Shown here piece after piece: positions 24,989 through 33,318 of a DNA stretch of 64,000 bases. Location: positions 806,001 to 870,000 of the forward strand of contig NZ_VOHA01000001.1 in NCBI RefSeq assembly GCF_007859315.1. The letters run 5' to 3'. The notes below the pieces were generated by a model, which had not been told where the DNA came from, ran no database searches, and was given only the letters and a program-made list of their open reading frames with translations. Each line of letters starts with the position of its first letter. The first letter of the stretch is position 1. Origin of the DNA: Reyranella sp. CPCC 100927. GTDB taxonomy: Bacteria; Pseudomonadota; Alphaproteobacteria; Reyranellales; Reyranellaceae. The position numbers and the translations under genes were made by a program.

Positions 24989-25906
24989 CTATTTCCCGAA
25001 CGAGCGTCCGCCGATCCGTGCCAGAGACGTCGCGCCCTGCCTTGTCGCCGGGTCGTAAGCAGCTATCAGCATCGCGACGAAGGCTTTCACCTTCGGGCTG
25101 GTCAGATGCCGCGATGTGTGCAGCGCCCAGGCGTCGATCCGCCGCTCCGGCACCGTTCCCCAGTTGATGAGCGCACCCGTCTTGAAGTCCGGCTCGGCCA
25201 GCCAGCGTGGCAGTACGGCAGCGCCGGCGCCGGCCATGACGGCGTTGTAGACAAGAAGCATGGACGAGCAGCGCAGGACCACCCGGGGCCGGACGGTCCC
25301 GCGCCAGCCACCCGCATCGATCGTCCATTCCGCAGCGTCGTGCGCCGCGGCGATGGTGACGGCCGGCACGACGGCGCCGTCCGTGTCGGGGATGGACAGC
25401 CGCGGTGGCGCGGCGAACACCAGGTCATCCCGCAGGAAGCACTGGCCAACGAGATCGGTGGTGGGCTCCGGATTCGCCCGTACGACGATATCGAATTTCT
25501 CGGCAATCGGATCCACGAACCGATCGTCGACCGAAACGTCGACGGTGACGTCGGGATAGGCGGCAATGAAATCCGTGACGATCTTGCCGAGCGCGGTATG
25601 GGCAAATAGTCCCGGTACGCTGATCCTGAGCCTGCCGCGCGGGCGCCCGGCGTGACCGGCCACTTCCTCGCCCACTTCCGCAAGTTCGTCGATCAGACGT
25701 GCGGTGCGGCTGCGCAGCAGCTCTCCTTCCTCGGTGAGACGTAGCGCCCGCGTCCCCCGTTCGATCAGGCGCACACCCAGTTCCTCTTCCAGTTCCCTCA
25801 GACGGCGCGACAGCGTCGTCTTGGGAATGCCGCGTGCCCGGCTGGCGGCACTGAATCCGCCGTGCTGCGCCACCGTGTTGAAGTCCGACAATTTAGATAT
25901 GTCCAT
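24989..25906 (-). CDS. LysR family transcriptional regulator
   Basis: From the ATG at 25906 the protein has 305 residues. The N-terminus has FNTVAQHGGFSAASRARGIP then KTTLSRRLRELEEELGVRLI, the LysR winged helix. The C-terminal effector domain includes GRLRISVPGLFAHTALG and PDVTVDVSVDDRFVDPIAEK, typical of the subgroup controlling reductases and small aromatic pathways. It lacks the paired OxyR redox cysteines, so it is unlikely to be the peroxide sensor for the downstream catalase. Its target is unknown. Confidence 0.83.
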   Translation of the reverse strand: MDISKLSDFNTVAQHGGFSAASRARGIPKTTLSRRLRELEEELGVRLIERGTRALRLTEEGELLRSRTARLIDELAEVGEEVAGHAGRPRGRLRISVPGLFAHTALGKIVTDFIAAYPDVTVDVSVDDRFVDPIAEKFDIVVRANPEPTTDLVGQCFLRDDLVFAAPPRLSIPDTDGAVVPAVTIAAAHDAAEWTIDAGGWRGTVRPRVVLRCSSMLLVYNAVMAGAGAAVLPRWLAEPDFKTGALINWGTVPERRIDAWALHTSRHLTSPKVKAFVAMLIAAYDPATRQGATSLARIGGRSFGK

Positions 25907-26253
25907 GATCTTCCGTTCCGGAAATGACACGACTCGTGCCGTTCGATCCGCTGATGCCCTGGTTGAGCCGAAGCTATCTTCGCCGCACGCTGGGCGGCAA
26001 TAGGCGGCGAAACGGCTGGTTTGACCGGATGTCCAACGAGTCGGCGGCCAGGGGGCGTGCCGAAATCGGCCCACTGGTGACCCCCGCCTGTCGTGGATCC
26101 GGGTGAAGCGCGATGGCGCGGAACCCGGGAAACTCGAGCACCGGACGAAACAGGATGACCAGCCTTTGAAGCCCGATCACCATGAAGGACATAGCAGTGC
26201 CGCATCATCTGGCGATGGCGCCGATGACGGGCTGTGGAGCAAGGGTTTGTCGA
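25907..26253. other. Divergent intergenic region, 347 bases
   Basis: It separates the LysR gene (minus) from the aminotransferase gene (plus) and should hold both promoters. I see no clear sigma70 pair, repeat or RNA fold. A 72-codon minus-strand frame at 25974-26192 has no recognisable domain and is not called as a gene. Confidence 0.4.
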
Positions 26254-27429
26254 ATGATCGATCTTGCTAGTGTTCGTGCCGACACGCCCGGCATCGAACA
26301 TCGCATCCACCTCAACAATGCGGGCGCCGCGCTGATGCCGAAGCCCGTCCTGGATGCCATGACGACATACCTGAAGCGCGAAGCTGCCATAGGCGGCTAT
26401 GAAGCGGCCGACGAAGCGCAGCAAACATTGGACGCAGTCTACTCAAGTGTCGCTCGTCTCGTCGGTGCCGACACAAGCGAGATCGCACTGATGGAGAATG
26501 CCACCATCGCCTGGCAAATGGCATTCTATTCACTTTCGTTCCGGCCGGGCGATCGCATCCTGACCGCGCGCGCCGAGTATGCGGCCAACTACGTTGCCTT
26601 CCTGCAGGTAGCTAGAACGCATGGCGTCAGGATCGATGTCGTGCCGAATGATGAAAATGGCGTGCTTGATCCCGAGGCGCTGGAGACAATGATCGATGAT
26701 CGCGTGCGGCTGGTCGCGATCACCTGGATCCCGACCAACGGTGGGTTGGTCAATCCGGCAGCGGCGGTCGGGAGGATCACCCGCAAGCATGGAATTCCCT
26801 ACCTGCTCGACGCTTGTCAGGCCGTAGGACAACTACCGATCGATGTCGCTCAGGTGGGTTGCGACATGCTCTCGGCCACAGGCCGCAAGTTCCTGCGCGG
26901 GCCGCGGGGGACCGGTTTTCTCTACGTACGGCAAGCGCTGCTGGCGCAGCTGCATCCGCCCATGATCGATCACTTTGCCGCACCCTGGGTCGCGCCGGAT
27001 CGTTATGATTTGCGCCCCGACGCCAGGCGCTTCGAGAGCTGGGAGAACAACTACGCCGCGCGCCTGGGGCTTGGCGTTGCCGTCGATTACGCCCAGGCGT
27101 TGGGATTGGACGAGATCGAGGCCCGCTGTCGGGAACTCGGCGATACCTTGCGTGCCGAGTTGCGCCGCGTGCCGGGCATCGCGGTGCACGACCTTGGGCT
27201 TCATCCGTCCGCGATCGTATCTTTTACGATCGATGGCCAACCGGCGGATTCGGTGAAGGCGGCCCTGGCGGAGGCCAGAATCAACGTCACCACGTCCAAA
27301 GCATCAAGCACGCTTCTGGACGCAGCGGCGCGCGCCTTGCCGACGGTACTGCGTGCCTCGCCTCACTATTACAACACGGAGGACGACCTCCTGGCGTTGG
27401 TGGCGCATTGTCGTCGAATAGCAAGCTGA
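26254..27429 (+). CDS. Class V aminotransferase / cysteine-desulfurase-like PLP enzyme
   Basis: From the ATG at 26254 the protein has 391 residues. It begins with HRIHLNNAGAALMPKPVLDA, typical of the class V fold. The PLP Lys lies in SATGRKFLRGPRGTGFLYV, with the Asp pyridine contact in YLLDACQAVGQLPIDV. The C-terminal INVTTSKASSTLLD and RASPHYYNTEDDL complete the fold. This layout matches isopenicillin-N epimerase-like or EgtE-like C-S lyases. No ergothioneine genes are nearby, so the substrate is unassigned. The gene stands alone. Confidence 0.8.
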   Translation: MIDLASVRADTPGIEHRIHLNNAGAALMPKPVLDAMTTYLKREAAIGGYEAADEAQQTLDAVYSSVARLVGADTSEIALMENATIAWQMAFYSLSFRPGDRILTARAEYAANYVAFLQVARTHGVRIDVVPNDENGVLDPEALETMIDDRVRLVAITWIPTNGGLVNPAAAVGRITRKHGIPYLLDACQAVGQLPIDVAQVGCDMLSATGRKFLRGPRGTGFLYVRQALLAQLHPPMIDHFAAPWVAPDRYDLRPDARRFESWENNYAARLGLGVAVDYAQALGLDEIEARCRELGDTLRAELRRVPGIAVHDLGLHPSAIVSFTIDGQPADSVKAALAEARINVTTSKASSTLLDAAARALPTVLRASPHYYNTEDDLLALVAHCRRIAS

Positions 27430-27941
27430 GTTGGCTCCACCTGCTTCGTGCGTGGTGGAACAATGTTTATTTTTATTCCGCTTGTTGCGCGGTTGGCTGG
27501 CACCAATATTCCCTCATCAACCAGCATCCTGGGGTGACCCGAGGTTGCCATCGGGGGCGATGTTCCGGGCGTGGTGCGTAAGTCCTGTCGCTGCACCGCA
27601 ACACGGCTGGGCGGTAGTGAATTGTTGTGATTGTTGTGATTGTTGTCACGCGATTCGGCGCGCGCGTTTTGTCCCCGGGGACGCTGCGGTTCCCCACGAA
27701 AAAGTGTAGGGCGTGAGTTCTTGTCATTGTTGTCATTGTTGTCACGCGTTTTGAGAGGGCGTTTTATTTCCGGATATGCGGTTCGCCGGGATCGCCGCAG
27801 GTATGCGCTTTCCCGCACGTGCGTCGTGCACGGCCTGGCCGTCTGGCCCCGTTCTTGCTGTCCTGTTCTTGCTCCGGCCGTGCAAGGCGGCGTAGGCTGC
27901 GGCGCCCGCGCGGGGAGTGCGCGAATGCGTTGAGGAGTCCC
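27430..27941. other. 512-base non-coding region with short repeats
   Basis: The gap between the aminotransferase and amidohydrolase genes holds the TTGTTGTG-type repeat blocks at 27621-27652 and 27720-27749. It also contains a GC-rich 3' part that should include the promoter of the amidohydrolase-ABC unit. A ribosome site GAGGAG lies before 27942. A minus-strand frame through the repeats is rich in Asp-Asn-Asn and is a by-product of the repeat. Confidence 0.5.
27621..27749. repeat. Two arrays of ATTGTTGT(G/C) units ending in ACGCG
   Basis: ATTGTTGTG is repeated head to tail with nine-base spacing at 27621-27649, and ATTGTTGTC recurs likewise at 27725-27742. Both blocks end in the identical ATTGTTGTCACGCG. 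They are about 85 bases apart with unlike sequence between. The two blocks are direct, not inverted, repeats. Their function is unknown; a cooperative protein-binding site is one option. Confidence 0.6.
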
Positions 27942-29177
27942 ATGCAACAGGTCCTGTTCCGCAATCTGTCGCTGCTCGATCCGCGCTGGGACGAACCGCG
28001 CGAGGGCTACGAGGTGCTGATCGAAGGGGAGACCATCAAGGAGGTCTCGCCCAAGGCGATCCGGGCCGACAACGCGCGCGTGGTCGACTGCGGCAAGCGC
28101 GTCCTGATGCCAGGTCTGATCGACTGCCACGTGCACGTGTTCCTGAGCGAAGTGAGCATCCGCAACCTCGAGTCCGTGCCGCTCACCCTGATGACGGCAC
28201 GCGCCAGCGAGCTGATGCGCGGCATGATCGACCGCGGCTTCACCACGGTGCGCGACACCGGCGGTGCGGACTGGGGCGTCAAGGTCGCGGTCGAGACCGG
28301 CCTGATCACGGGCCCGCGGCTCTTCATTTCCGGCCGCGCCATCGGACCTACCGGCGGCCACAGCGACGGGCGGCGGCGCACCGACAACGGCGCCAGCTGC
28401 AACTGCTGCAACGCCATGGTCTATTGCATGGAGGTGGTCGACGGCGCCGATGCCGTGCGCAAGGCGGTGCGCGAGCAGATGCGCCAGGGCGCCGACCAGA
28501 TCAAGATCATGTGCTCCGGCGGCGTCGCCTCACCCTATGATCCGCTCGACAGCCTGCAGTTCTCCCCGGCCGAGATCGCCGCTGCTACCGACGAAGCCGA
28601 TGCGTTCGGCCGCTACGTGCTGGCGCACGCCTATACGCCCGAGGCGATCACGCGCGCGGTCGAGAACGGCGTGCGCACCATCGAGCACGGCAACCTGATC
28701 GACGCTGCGTCAGCCAAGCTGCTGGGCGCCAAGGGCGGTTTCATGATCGCCAACCTGGTCACTTATTACACGATGAAGGAGCGCGCGGCGCAGTTCGGCA
28801 TGACACCCGAAATGTTGGCCAAGAATGACCTGGTGCTGGAAGGCGGCCTGAAGTCGCTGGAAATCTGCAAGCAGGCCGGCGTCGAGGTCGGCTATGGCTC
28901 GGACCTGCTGGGCCAGCTGCAGGTCGAGCAGAGCCGCGAGTTCATCTATCGCGCCGAGGTGCTGAAGCCGATCGAGATCGTGCGTCAGGCCACGACCATC
29001 GCCGCCCGGATCCTGCGCCAGGAGGGCAAGCTCGGCGTCATCGAGCCGGGCGCCGCGGCCGACGTCATTGTCGTCGACGGCAACCCGCTCAAGAAGCTGG
29101 AACTGTTCCTCGACCAGGGCGCCCACCTGCCGGTGATCATGAAAGCCGGCAAGTTCCACAAGAACGCGTTGAACTGA
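27942..29177 (+). CDS. Metal-dependent amidohydrolase, copy 2
   Basis: This 411-residue protein aligns almost without gaps to the enzyme at 9070-10302, with well over half the residues the same by eye. The metal site is conserved: His63 and His65 in DCHVH, the Lys in QIKIMCSGGV, His in LAHAYTPEA and IEHGN, and Asp in GYGSDLLG. The CNCCNAMV cluster is shared. It is followed by an ABC transporter of the polyamine/putrescine type instead of a TRAP system. It probably hydrolyses a related amide or N-substituted amino acid in the cytosol. The start has GAGGAG upstream. Confidence 0.88.
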   Translation: MQQVLFRNLSLLDPRWDEPREGYEVLIEGETIKEVSPKAIRADNARVVDCGKRVLMPGLIDCHVHVFLSEVSIRNLESVPLTLMTARASELMRGMIDRGFTTVRDTGGADWGVKVAVETGLITGPRLFISGRAIGPTGGHSDGRRRTDNGASCNCCNAMVYCMEVVDGADAVRKAVREQMRQGADQIKIMCSGGVASPYDPLDSLQFSPAEIAAATDEADAFGRYVLAHAYTPEAITRAVENGVRTIEHGNLIDAASAKLLGAKGGFMIANLVTYYTMKERAAQFGMTPEMLAKNDLVLEGGLKSLEICKQAGVEVGYGSDLLGQLQVEQSREFIYRAEVLKPIEIVRQATTIAARILRQEGKLGVIEPGAAADVIVVDGNPLKKLELFLDQGAHLPVIMKAGKFHKNALN

Positions 29178-29198
29178 TGAAAATGAGCGCCGTTCCTT

Positions 29199-29225
29199 CC
29201 CCCTCCCCCACAAGGGGGGAGGGGG
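29199..29225 (+). promoter_or_regulatory. Perfect hairpin covering the ABC permease ribosome site
   Basis: CCCCCTCCCCC (29199-29209) pairs with GGGGGAGGGGG (29215-29225), an 11-base stem with a five-base loop. The right arm is the purine-rich ribosome site for the permease start at 29230. Folding would hide that site and lower permease synthesis relative to the amidohydrolase. Confidence 0.45.
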
Positions 29226-29229
29226 TGTG

Positions 29230-30057
29230 ATGACTGCAGCCGCCTCTCTCGACTCGCGGCGGCTGGGGCGCTGGGCGCTCAATGGCGCGGCGGGGCTGGC
29301 GCTGGCGCTCATCCTCCTGCCGTTGATCTTTGTCACCTGGTTGGCGTTCTTCCGGCAGGAGATTCCGTCTTTTCCGCCGGAGGGCTACTCGCTGCGCTGG
29401 TTCGCCGCCATCGCCAACGAGAAGAAGTTCGTCGATGGCTTTTCGCTCAGCTTGCGGCTGGGCGTCATCGCCACGTTGATCGGCCTGGCCCTGGGCGTGC
29501 CGGCGGCGCTGTGCGTGGCGCGCTTTCGCTTCCGGGGTCGCGAGGCGCTGAACAGCCTGCTGTTGCTGCCCCTGGTCGTACCCGGCGTGGTGCTGGGCAC
29601 GTCGATGTATGTCTTTCACGTCGAGACCGAGAATGCACTCGACGTCGACGTGCTGGGCACGTTCTGGGCGCTGGCCGCCGGCCACGTCATCATCGTCATT
29701 CCCTGGGTGGTGCGCCTGGTGACGGCGAGCCTCGCGGGCTTCGATCGCACCATCGAGGAAGCGGCGCAGAATCTCGGCGCCAACCCGCTCACGACCTTCT
29801 TCCGCGTCACCCTGCCGATGATCCGGCCCGGCATCGTCGCCGCCGGCCTGTTCGGGTTCGTGACGTCGTTCGGCAATCTGGAGATGAGCCTGTTCCTGGT
29901 CGGTCCCGGGCGCACGACGTTGCCGATCGCGATCCTGCAGTACCTCGAGTGGCGCATCGATCCTACGATCGCCGCGGTGTCGGTCCTGCAGATCCTGCTG
30001 ATCGGCGGCGCCATGCTGATCACCGATCGCTTCGTCAAGATCAGCAGGGTGGTGTGA
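29230..30057 (+). CDS. ABC transporter permease (PotC-like)
   Basis: The 275-residue protein has six hydrophobic segments. The EAA loop reads IEEAAQNLGANPLTTFFRVT, the contact for the ATPase. Its C-terminal order and the TLPIAILQYLEWRIDPTIAA segment match PotC/PotI-type inner membrane subunits. It forms a channel together with the PotB-like subunit encoded at 32301. Its stop overlaps the ATPase start by one base (TGATG). The GTG at 29227 is an alternative start one codon earlier. Confidence 0.88.
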   Translation: MTAAASLDSRRLGRWALNGAAGLALALILLPLIFVTWLAFFRQEIPSFPPEGYSLRWFAAIANEKKFVDGFSLSLRLGVIATLIGLALGVPAALCVARFRFRGREALNSLLLLPLVVPGVVLGTSMYVFHVETENALDVDVLGTFWALAAGHVIIVIPWVVRLVTASLAGFDRTIEEAAQNLGANPLTTFFRVTLPMIRPGIVAAGLFGFVTSFGNLEMSLFLVGPGRTTLPIAILQYLEWRIDPTIAAVSVLQILLIGGAMLITDRFVKISRVV

Positions 30058-31130
30058 TGTCCCGCCTCGTTCTCGATCACGTTGCCAAGCGCTACGGCGA
30101 TTTCCACGCCGTGCGCGACGTGACGCTCGATGTCGCCGATGGCGAGTTCGTTGTACTGCTGGGGCCCAGCGGCTGCGGCAAGACCACAACCTTGCGCATG
30201 ATCGCCGGTTTTATCGCCCCCACGGCCGGCAGCATACAGCTGGGTACACGCGACGTGACGGCGCTGCCACCGTGGAAGCGCAACACCGGGCTGGTGTTCC
30301 AGAGCTACGCACTCTTTCCTCACCTCACGGTGGCGCAGAACGTCGCCTTCGGGCTCGAGATGCGCAAGCTGGGCAAGGCCGACGTTGCCAGCCGTGTCAG
30401 TGAGGCGCTGAAGCTGGTGCGCCTCGATCATCTGGGCGAGCGTCTGCCGCGCCAGCTCTCGGGTGGCCAGCAGCAGCGCGTGGCGCTGGCGCGGGCGCTC
30501 GCCGTGCGCCCTGACGTGCTGCTGTTGGATGAACCGCTCAGCAACCTCGATGCCAAGCTGCGCCAGGAGGTGCGGGTCGAGATCCGCGAACTGCAGCGCC
30601 AACTGGGGCTCACCACGGTGATGGTGACGCACGACCAGGAAGAGGCGCTCACCATGGCCGACCGGCTGGTGGTGATGAACGAGGGTTCCGTACGCCAGAT
30701 CGGCAGCCAGCGCGATCTCTACGAGCGTCCGGCCGACCGCTTTGTCGCCGGCTTCGTGGGCCGCGGCACGTTCCTCACCGGCCGAGTCGAAGCGCCCGGC
30801 CGCTTCCGCACCGAGGGCGGCTTGGCGCTGCGTTGTGCTGGCGACGCCGTCGGCAGCGCGGTTCTGGCGCTGCGGCCGGAGCGGCTGGAAATCGGCGCGA
30901 CGCCGCTTGCGGGACTCGACAACAGCCTGCCCGGCACGGTGGAGTTCGTCTCGTATCTGGGCGCCGCCAGCGATGTGCATGTGCGCCTGTCGCCGTCGGA
31001 CCGTGTCATCGTTCAGCTTGCCAATCGCGGCGACGGTTTCGAACCCGAGGTCGGCGCCCCGGTGCATGTCGGTTGGCCGGCAGCGGCTGCGCGATTGTTC
31101 CCCACAACGGGCGAGGTTCAGGGTCCGTAG
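30057..31130 (+). CDS. ABC transporter ATP-binding protein (PotA-like)
   Basis: The 357-residue ATPase has Walker A GPSGCGKTTT, the Q-loop FQSYALFPHL, the signature LSGGQQQRVALARAL, Walker B LLLDEPLSNLD and the switch His in THDQEEALTMADR. A C-terminal TOBE-type domain (about 240-357, with LALRPERLEIG) is typical of polyamine and iron transporters. It drives import through the two permeases. It starts at 30057 inside the permease stop, so translation is coupled. Confidence 0.92.
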   Translation: MSRLVLDHVAKRYGDFHAVRDVTLDVADGEFVVLLGPSGCGKTTTLRMIAGFIAPTAGSIQLGTRDVTALPPWKRNTGLVFQSYALFPHLTVAQNVAFGLEMRKLGKADVASRVSEALKLVRLDHLGERLPRQLSGGQQQRVALARALAVRPDVLLLDEPLSNLDAKLRQEVRVEIRELQRQLGLTTVMVTHDQEEALTMADRLVVMNEGSVRQIGSQRDLYERPADRFVAGFVGRGTFLTGRVEAPGRFRTEGGLALRCAGDAVGSAVLALRPERLEIGATPLAGLDNSLPGTVEFVSYLGAASDVHVRLSPSDRVIVQLANRGDGFEPEVGAPVHVGWPAAAARLFPTTGEVQGP

Positions 31131-31161
31131 CACAGAGAAACAAAAGGGACAGGAGGCTCAC

Positions 31162-32211
31162 ATGACAGGTCGTTTCGTTCTTTCCCGCCGTGCTGCGTTA
31201 CGCGGTGCGGCCGGCGTCGCGGGTGCCGCGGCGTTCGGCGCGCCGGCAGTGGCGCAGGCCAACAAGAAGGTCATCGTCGGCACCTGGGGAGGCGACTATT
31301 CGCGCCTGCTGGCCAAGAACATCGAGACGCCGATTCTCATTCCCAAGGGATGGGAGGTGGTCAAGGACGAGGCGCAGGATCCGCCGCGTCGCGCCAAGGT
31401 GCTGGCCGAAAAGTCGCTGCGCCGCGGCACCACCGATATCCAGGCGCTGTCGGCCAACAACATGTACGACATGAACGAGGCCGGCACCCTGGAGCCGATC
31501 GACTACGCCAAGATCCCCAATGCGGCGAACCTGCTGCCGGAGATGAAGTATGCGTGGGGGATCGGCCACATCTATTCGGGCAAGGTGATCCTCTACAATC
31601 CCAAGATGATCACCGCGCCGCCGACCAGCTTCGCCGAGGCACTCGATCCCAGGCACGGCAACAAGCTCGGCATCATCGACATTCAGTACCAGTACACGAT
31701 GATGGCCGCGGCGCTGGCGTCGGGCGGCGCGATGAACAACTTCGAGCCTGGCAAGGCACGGCTGCTGGAGTGCCGCAAATCAGGCGCCCGCGTCTATCCG
31801 ACCAACGAGGCGCTGGCGCAGGGCCTGAAGAACGAGGAGATCGGTCTCTGCATCATGTGGAAGGCGCGCGCCGTGCAATGGCAGAACGCCGGCATCCCGG
31901 TACAGACGGTGGCCGCCAAGGAAGGCGTGCCGCTGTTCGTCTCCGGCATGTGCATCCCCAAGAACGCGCCGAACAAAGACGGTGCCTATACATACCTCGA
32001 TGCCATGCTAACGCCGTCGGCGCAGGAAGCTTTCGCCGTCGACATGGGCTACAACCCCACCGTCAAGAACGCCAAGGTGGCGCCCGACCTGCAGAAGCGC
32101 ATCGGCTTCGACGAACAGGAGCAGGCGCGCCTGAAGGACCTCGACTACGGCTACCTGTCGAGCAACGACACCGCCTTCAAGGAATGGTGGGACAAGAGCT
32201 TCAAAGGCTGA
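31162..32211 (+). CDS. Polyamine-type extracellular substrate-binding protein, Tat-exported
   Basis: The 349-residue protein starts after AGGAGG. SRRAALRGAAGVAGAAAFGA is a twin-arginine signal, cleaved near VAQA. The mature part begins VIVGTWGGDYSRLL, the opening of the PotD/PotF family, with KVILYNPKMI and NEEIGLCIMWKARAVQ in the ligand clefts. The PotD-specific acidic residues cannot be checked by eye, so the ligand could be a polyamine or another small cation or dipeptide. It is followed by repeat copy B and then the second permease. Confidence 0.87.
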   Translation: MTGRFVLSRRAALRGAAGVAGAAAFGAPAVAQANKKVIVGTWGGDYSRLLAKNIETPILIPKGWEVVKDEAQDPPRRAKVLAEKSLRRGTTDIQALSANNMYDMNEAGTLEPIDYAKIPNAANLLPEMKYAWGIGHIYSGKVILYNPKMITAPPTSFAEALDPRHGNKLGIIDIQYQYTMMAAALASGGAMNNFEPGKARLLECRKSGARVYPTNEALAQGLKNEEIGLCIMWKARAVQWQNAGIPVQTVAAKEGVPLFVSGMCIPKNAPNKDGAYTYLDAMLTPSAQEAFAVDMGYNPTVKNAKVAPDLQKRIGFDEQEQARLKDLDYGYLSSNDTAFKEWWDKSFKG

Positions 32212-32217
32212 GACTCT

Positions 32218-32290
32218 GTCATCCCGAGCAAGACGAGGGATCTAGGGCGATGTTTGGATCACATAGATCCCTCGCTGCGCTCGGGATGAC
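32218..32290. repeat. GTCATCCCGAGC-type inverted repeat, copy B
   Basis: A 27-base arm at 32218-32244 pairs with its near-perfect complement at 32264-32290; only the inner AAGA/GCAG positions differ. It lies between the binding-protein stop and the PotB-like permease start, inside the ABC operon. The fold would form a strong hairpin in the message. Confidence 0.75.
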
Positions 32291-32300
32291 AGCCTGAGTC

Positions 32301-33221
32301 ATGGCCGTCGCCAGCACCGCCACCACCACAACCACCACCGCCAGCGCCCGCCTGATCGCGGCCGAGGAACGCGGTGGCGCGCGTCTCACCGCGGCGTCGC
32401 TGGTCGCGCCTGCCACCGTGCTGGTGGCGATCGGGCTGCTGATCCCGCTGGTGATCCTGTTCCGCTACAGCCTCAACGAGTTCGTCGCCCAGCGTAAGCT
32501 GATGGTCGAGGCGGTGACGATCGCCAACTACGTGAAGTTCTTCACCGACCCGTACTATGTCAACATCCTGGTGCGCACCCTGCGCGTCTCGGTGACGGTC
32601 ACGGCGATCTGCCTCGTGCTGGGTTTTCCGCTGGCCTACGTGCTGGCGCGCACCCAGAGCCGGTTCAAGAACCTGCTGATCATGCTGGTGGTTCTGCCGC
32701 TGTTCGTCGGCAACGCCGTGCGCGCCGCCGGCTGGATGACCCTTTTCGGCAGCAAGGGCGCCATCAACGCCACCCTGATGGGCCTGGGCGTGATCAGTAC
32801 GCCGATCGAGATCATGTATACCGAAACCGCGGTGATCATCGGCATCGCGGCGGTGAACCTGCCGTTCATGGTGCTGTCGCTGCAGAGCGTGATCGAAGGC
32901 ATCAGCCGCGATGTCGAGGAGGCGGCGTTCAGTCTCGGCGCCAATCCGCTGGCCATGTTCCGCCGCGTGCTGTGGCCGCTGGCGCTGCCCGGGGTGCTGG
33001 CCGGCACCATCCTCACCTTCATCCTGGGCATGAACGCCTATGCCACGCCGGTGCTGCTGGGCGGTCCGAAGTTCCAGATGATGGGACCGCTGGTCTACGG
33101 CCAGTTCGCCGGCGTCAACAACTGGCCGTTCGGCGCCGCGATCTCGTTCATCCTGATGACCGCGACCCTGTTGCTGACCGTCGCTGCCAACCTGATCGTG
33201 CAGCGCCGATACAAGCGGTAA
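32301..33221 (+). CDS. ABC transporter permease (PotB-like)
   Basis: The 306-residue protein has six hydrophobic segments after an N-terminal TATTTTTTASAR low-complexity tract. The EAA loop reads VEEAAFSLGANPLAMFRRVL. PPMS-like periplasmic and GMNAYATPVLLGG segments match PotB/PotH proteins, the partner of the PotC-like subunit at 29230. The start is 10 bases after repeat copy B and has no strong ribosome site, so expression may be low or coupled to read-through. Copy C of the repeat follows the stop. Confidence 0.87.
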   Translation: MAVASTATTTTTTASARLIAAEERGGARLTAASLVAPATVLVAIGLLIPLVILFRYSLNEFVAQRKLMVEAVTIANYVKFFTDPYYVNILVRTLRVSVTVTAICLVLGFPLAYVLARTQSRFKNLLIMLVVLPLFVGNAVRAAGWMTLFGSKGAINATLMGLGVISTPIEIMYTETAVIIGIAAVNLPFMVLSLQSVIEGISRDVEEAAFSLGANPLAMFRRVLWPLALPGVLAGTILTFILGMNAYATPVLLGGPKFQMMGPLVYGQFAGVNNWPFGAAISFILMTATLLLTVAANLIVQRRYKR

Positions 33222-33227
33222 GAGCGC

Positions 33228-33313
33228 GTCATCCCGAGCGACAGCGAGGGATCTCGTCGTCACGAGGCCTCGGACCGTATTTCGGGGAGATCCCTCGCTG
33301 CGCTCGGGATGAC
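33228..33313. repeat. GTCATCCCGAGC-type inverted repeat, copy C
   Basis: Arms at 33228-33254 and 33287-33313 pair like copies A and B, with one extra base in the left arm (GAGCGACAGCG). It lies between the PotB-like permease stop and the convergent TAP-like hydrolase stop. A hairpin here could end transcription from either side. Confidence 0.75.
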
Positions 33314-33318
33314 GCTCC

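Noticed and set aside
24989-25906. OxyR as controller of catalase and Dps
   Set aside because: The LysR protein lacks OxyR's two redox cysteines in the effector domain; its sequence fits another LysR subgroup.
27621-27749. CRISPR array at the ATTGTTGT repeats
   Set aside because: Units are nine bases and directly adjacent, with no spacers of regular length and no cas genes.
27369-28361. Minus-strand frame rich in Asp-Asn-Asn across the repeat blocks
   Set aside because: The Asn-rich part comes from the ATTGTTGT repeats, and the rest is antisense to the amidohydrolase.
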